A stretch of 6,127 nt of DNA from an uncultured Clostridia bacterium (GTDB taxonomy: Bacteria; Bacillota; Clostridia; Christensenellales; Pumilibacteraceae). Positions 5,191 through 6,127 of this stretch are shown one piece after another. The translations under genes were made by a program, and so were the position numbers. The DNA is taken from NCBI GenBank assembly GCA_947627075.1, contig CANQUR010000096.1, positions 1 through 6,127 on the forward strand, read 5' to 3'. A model generated the notes under the pieces. The model saw nothing but the letters and a program-made list of their open reading frames with translations, had not been told where the DNA came from and made no database searches. How positions within the stretch are numbered: position 1 is the first letter of the stretch; every line of letters begins with the position of its first letter.

Positions 5191-6127
5191 TTATTTCTTT
5201 TTGATTATTTTGCCTATGAGCTCGCGTACTTTTGCCATATCGATAGGCTTTGCGAGGTGACCGTCCATGCCGGCATTTAATGCATTTCTAACGTCCTCGG
5301 CAAAGGTATTTGCGGTCATGGCTACAATGGGGATCGTCTTTGCGCGTGGATGAGAAGATGCGCGTATTTGCTCGGTAGCCTCATAGCCGTTCATTATGGG
5401 CATCTGTACATCCATAAGTATAAGGTCATAGCGATCGGGATCGGCTTGCATAAATTTATCATATGCATCTTTGCCGTTTACGGCAAGGTCGCAATTTGCG
5501 CCTTCCATATGGAGCATTTCGGTAAATATTTCCGCATTGAGCTCGTTATCCTCGGCTACGAGTATCATCAGCCCCTTAAGCGGGCTTTCGGAGGGTTCTT
5601 GCTCCGTTTGATCGACTTTTTCGGCTGTATTTTCGAATAGCGGCTTTATGGTCTGCCAGAAGGTAGACGTAAAGAAAGGCTTTGGCATAAATGCGTTTAT
5701 GCCGGCTGCGCGTGCCTCGTCTTCTATTTCCGTCCAATCGTAAGAGGTGAGTACTAAAATAGGCACGTCGTGTCCTATTTTTTCACGAATGCGTTTTGCG
5801 GTCTCGACGCCGTCCATGCCCGGCATTTTCCAGTCGAGCAAAATGACGTTGAAGTTTTCGCCGCGTTCGTGTGCGTGGACCGCTCTTTCCACGGCGGCGG
5901 CTCCGTCGGTGACGTACGATACATCCACTCCCGTATCTCGCATCATTTCCTTTATGTTGAGGCAAATGTCCTCCTCGTCGTCGGCAACGAGTATGCGGGT
6001 AACTTTTTGTTGATACCAATTATCGGTGTCTTTATCCTCGGGCAATGCGAAGGACATTTCCACGGTAAATGTGGAGCCTTCGCCGAGCTTGCTTTCGACG
6101 CTTATTATGCCGCCCATAAGGTCTACG
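5191..6127 (-). CDS. Hybrid sensor histidine kinase, C-terminal part with two receiver domains (5' truncated by window)
   Basis: The frame is open to the right edge of the window. Its first visible residues (VDLMGG, then GEGSTF) are the end of the HATPase_c domain, so the sensor, dimerisation domain and most of the ATPase domain lie outside. Numbering from the Met codon at 6115-6117, receiver 1 spans about 40-161, with acidic D46 and D47, phospho-acceptor D95 (LLDWKMPGMDG), T124 and K146. A linker rich in Glu, Gln and Ser (162-181) follows. Receiver 2 spans about 183-305, with E189 and D190, acceptor D236 (LMDVQMPIMNG), T268 and K290. All catalytic positions are present, so both receivers look active. 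There is no Hpt domain or DNA-binding domain after receiver 2, so a separate phosphotransfer or output protein is expected. The solute-binding lipoprotein gene follows after 13 bases. Confidence 0.95.
   Translation of the reverse strand, partial: VDLMGGIISVESKLGEGSTFTVEMSFALPEDKDTDNWYQQKVTRILVADDEEDICLNIKEMMRDTGVDVSYVTDGAAAVERAVHAHERGENFNVILLDWKMPGMDGVETAKRIREKIGHDVPILVLTSYDWTEIEDEARAAGINAFMPKPFFTSTFWQTIKPLFENTAEKVDQTEQEPSESPLKGLMILVAEDNELNAEIFTEMLHMEGANCDLAVNGKDAYDKFMQADPDRYDLILMDVQMPIMNGYEATEQIRASSHPRAKTIPIVAMTANTFAEDVRNALNAGMDGHLAKPIDMAKVRELIGKIIKKK

Overview
The window looks like chromosomal DNA of a strictly or mainly anaerobic, low-to-mid GC, Gram-positive-type bacterium, most plausibly an uncultured gut Clostridia-like Firmicute. 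The reasons are an oxygen-sensitive class III ribonucleotide reductase with its activase, AT-rich sigma-A type promoters, strong AGGAGG-type ribosome binding sites, a solute-binding protein built as a lipoprotein, and a hybrid sensor kinase of a kind common in Clostridia. The lineage is an inference; no rRNA or other phylogenetic marker is present. I see no mobile element, CRISPR array, tRNA or rRNA.

Left part, plus strand (1-1607): the C-terminal half of anaerobic ribonucleoside-triphosphate reductase (nrdD, cut by the window edge), then its radical-SAM activase nrdG. A stable hairpin lies in the short gap between them, and nrdG has no Shine-Dalgarno sequence at the usual distance.

Middle, plus strand (1608-3772): four genes organised mostly as separate units. 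Two are small paralogous hydrophobic proteins of 78 and 79 residues with unknown function, each with a recognisable promoter, ribosome binding site and rho-independent terminator. The third is a cytoplasmic SGNH/GDSL hydrolase that starts just after the second terminator and has no clear promoter. The fourth is a bacterial non-haem ferritin with a complete ferroxidase site and its own promoter and terminator. The second small-protein promoter and the ferritin promoter share an identical 11-base block in the same place relative to their -35 and -10 boxes. Both small-protein promoters carry dyad symmetries in operator positions.

Right part, minus strand (3873-6127): the C-terminal part of a hybrid histidine kinase (end of the ATPase domain plus two receiver domains), followed 13 bases later by a family 1 solute-binding lipoprotein. 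No transporter permease is visible, so the binding protein may serve signalling rather than, or as well as, uptake. A bidirectional terminator separates this operon from the convergent ferritin gene.

Most of the window is ordinary core or niche metabolism. The parts most worth a second look are the paired small membrane proteins with their regulatory symmetries, the shared promoter block, the nrdD-nrdG junction and the kinase/binding-protein pair.
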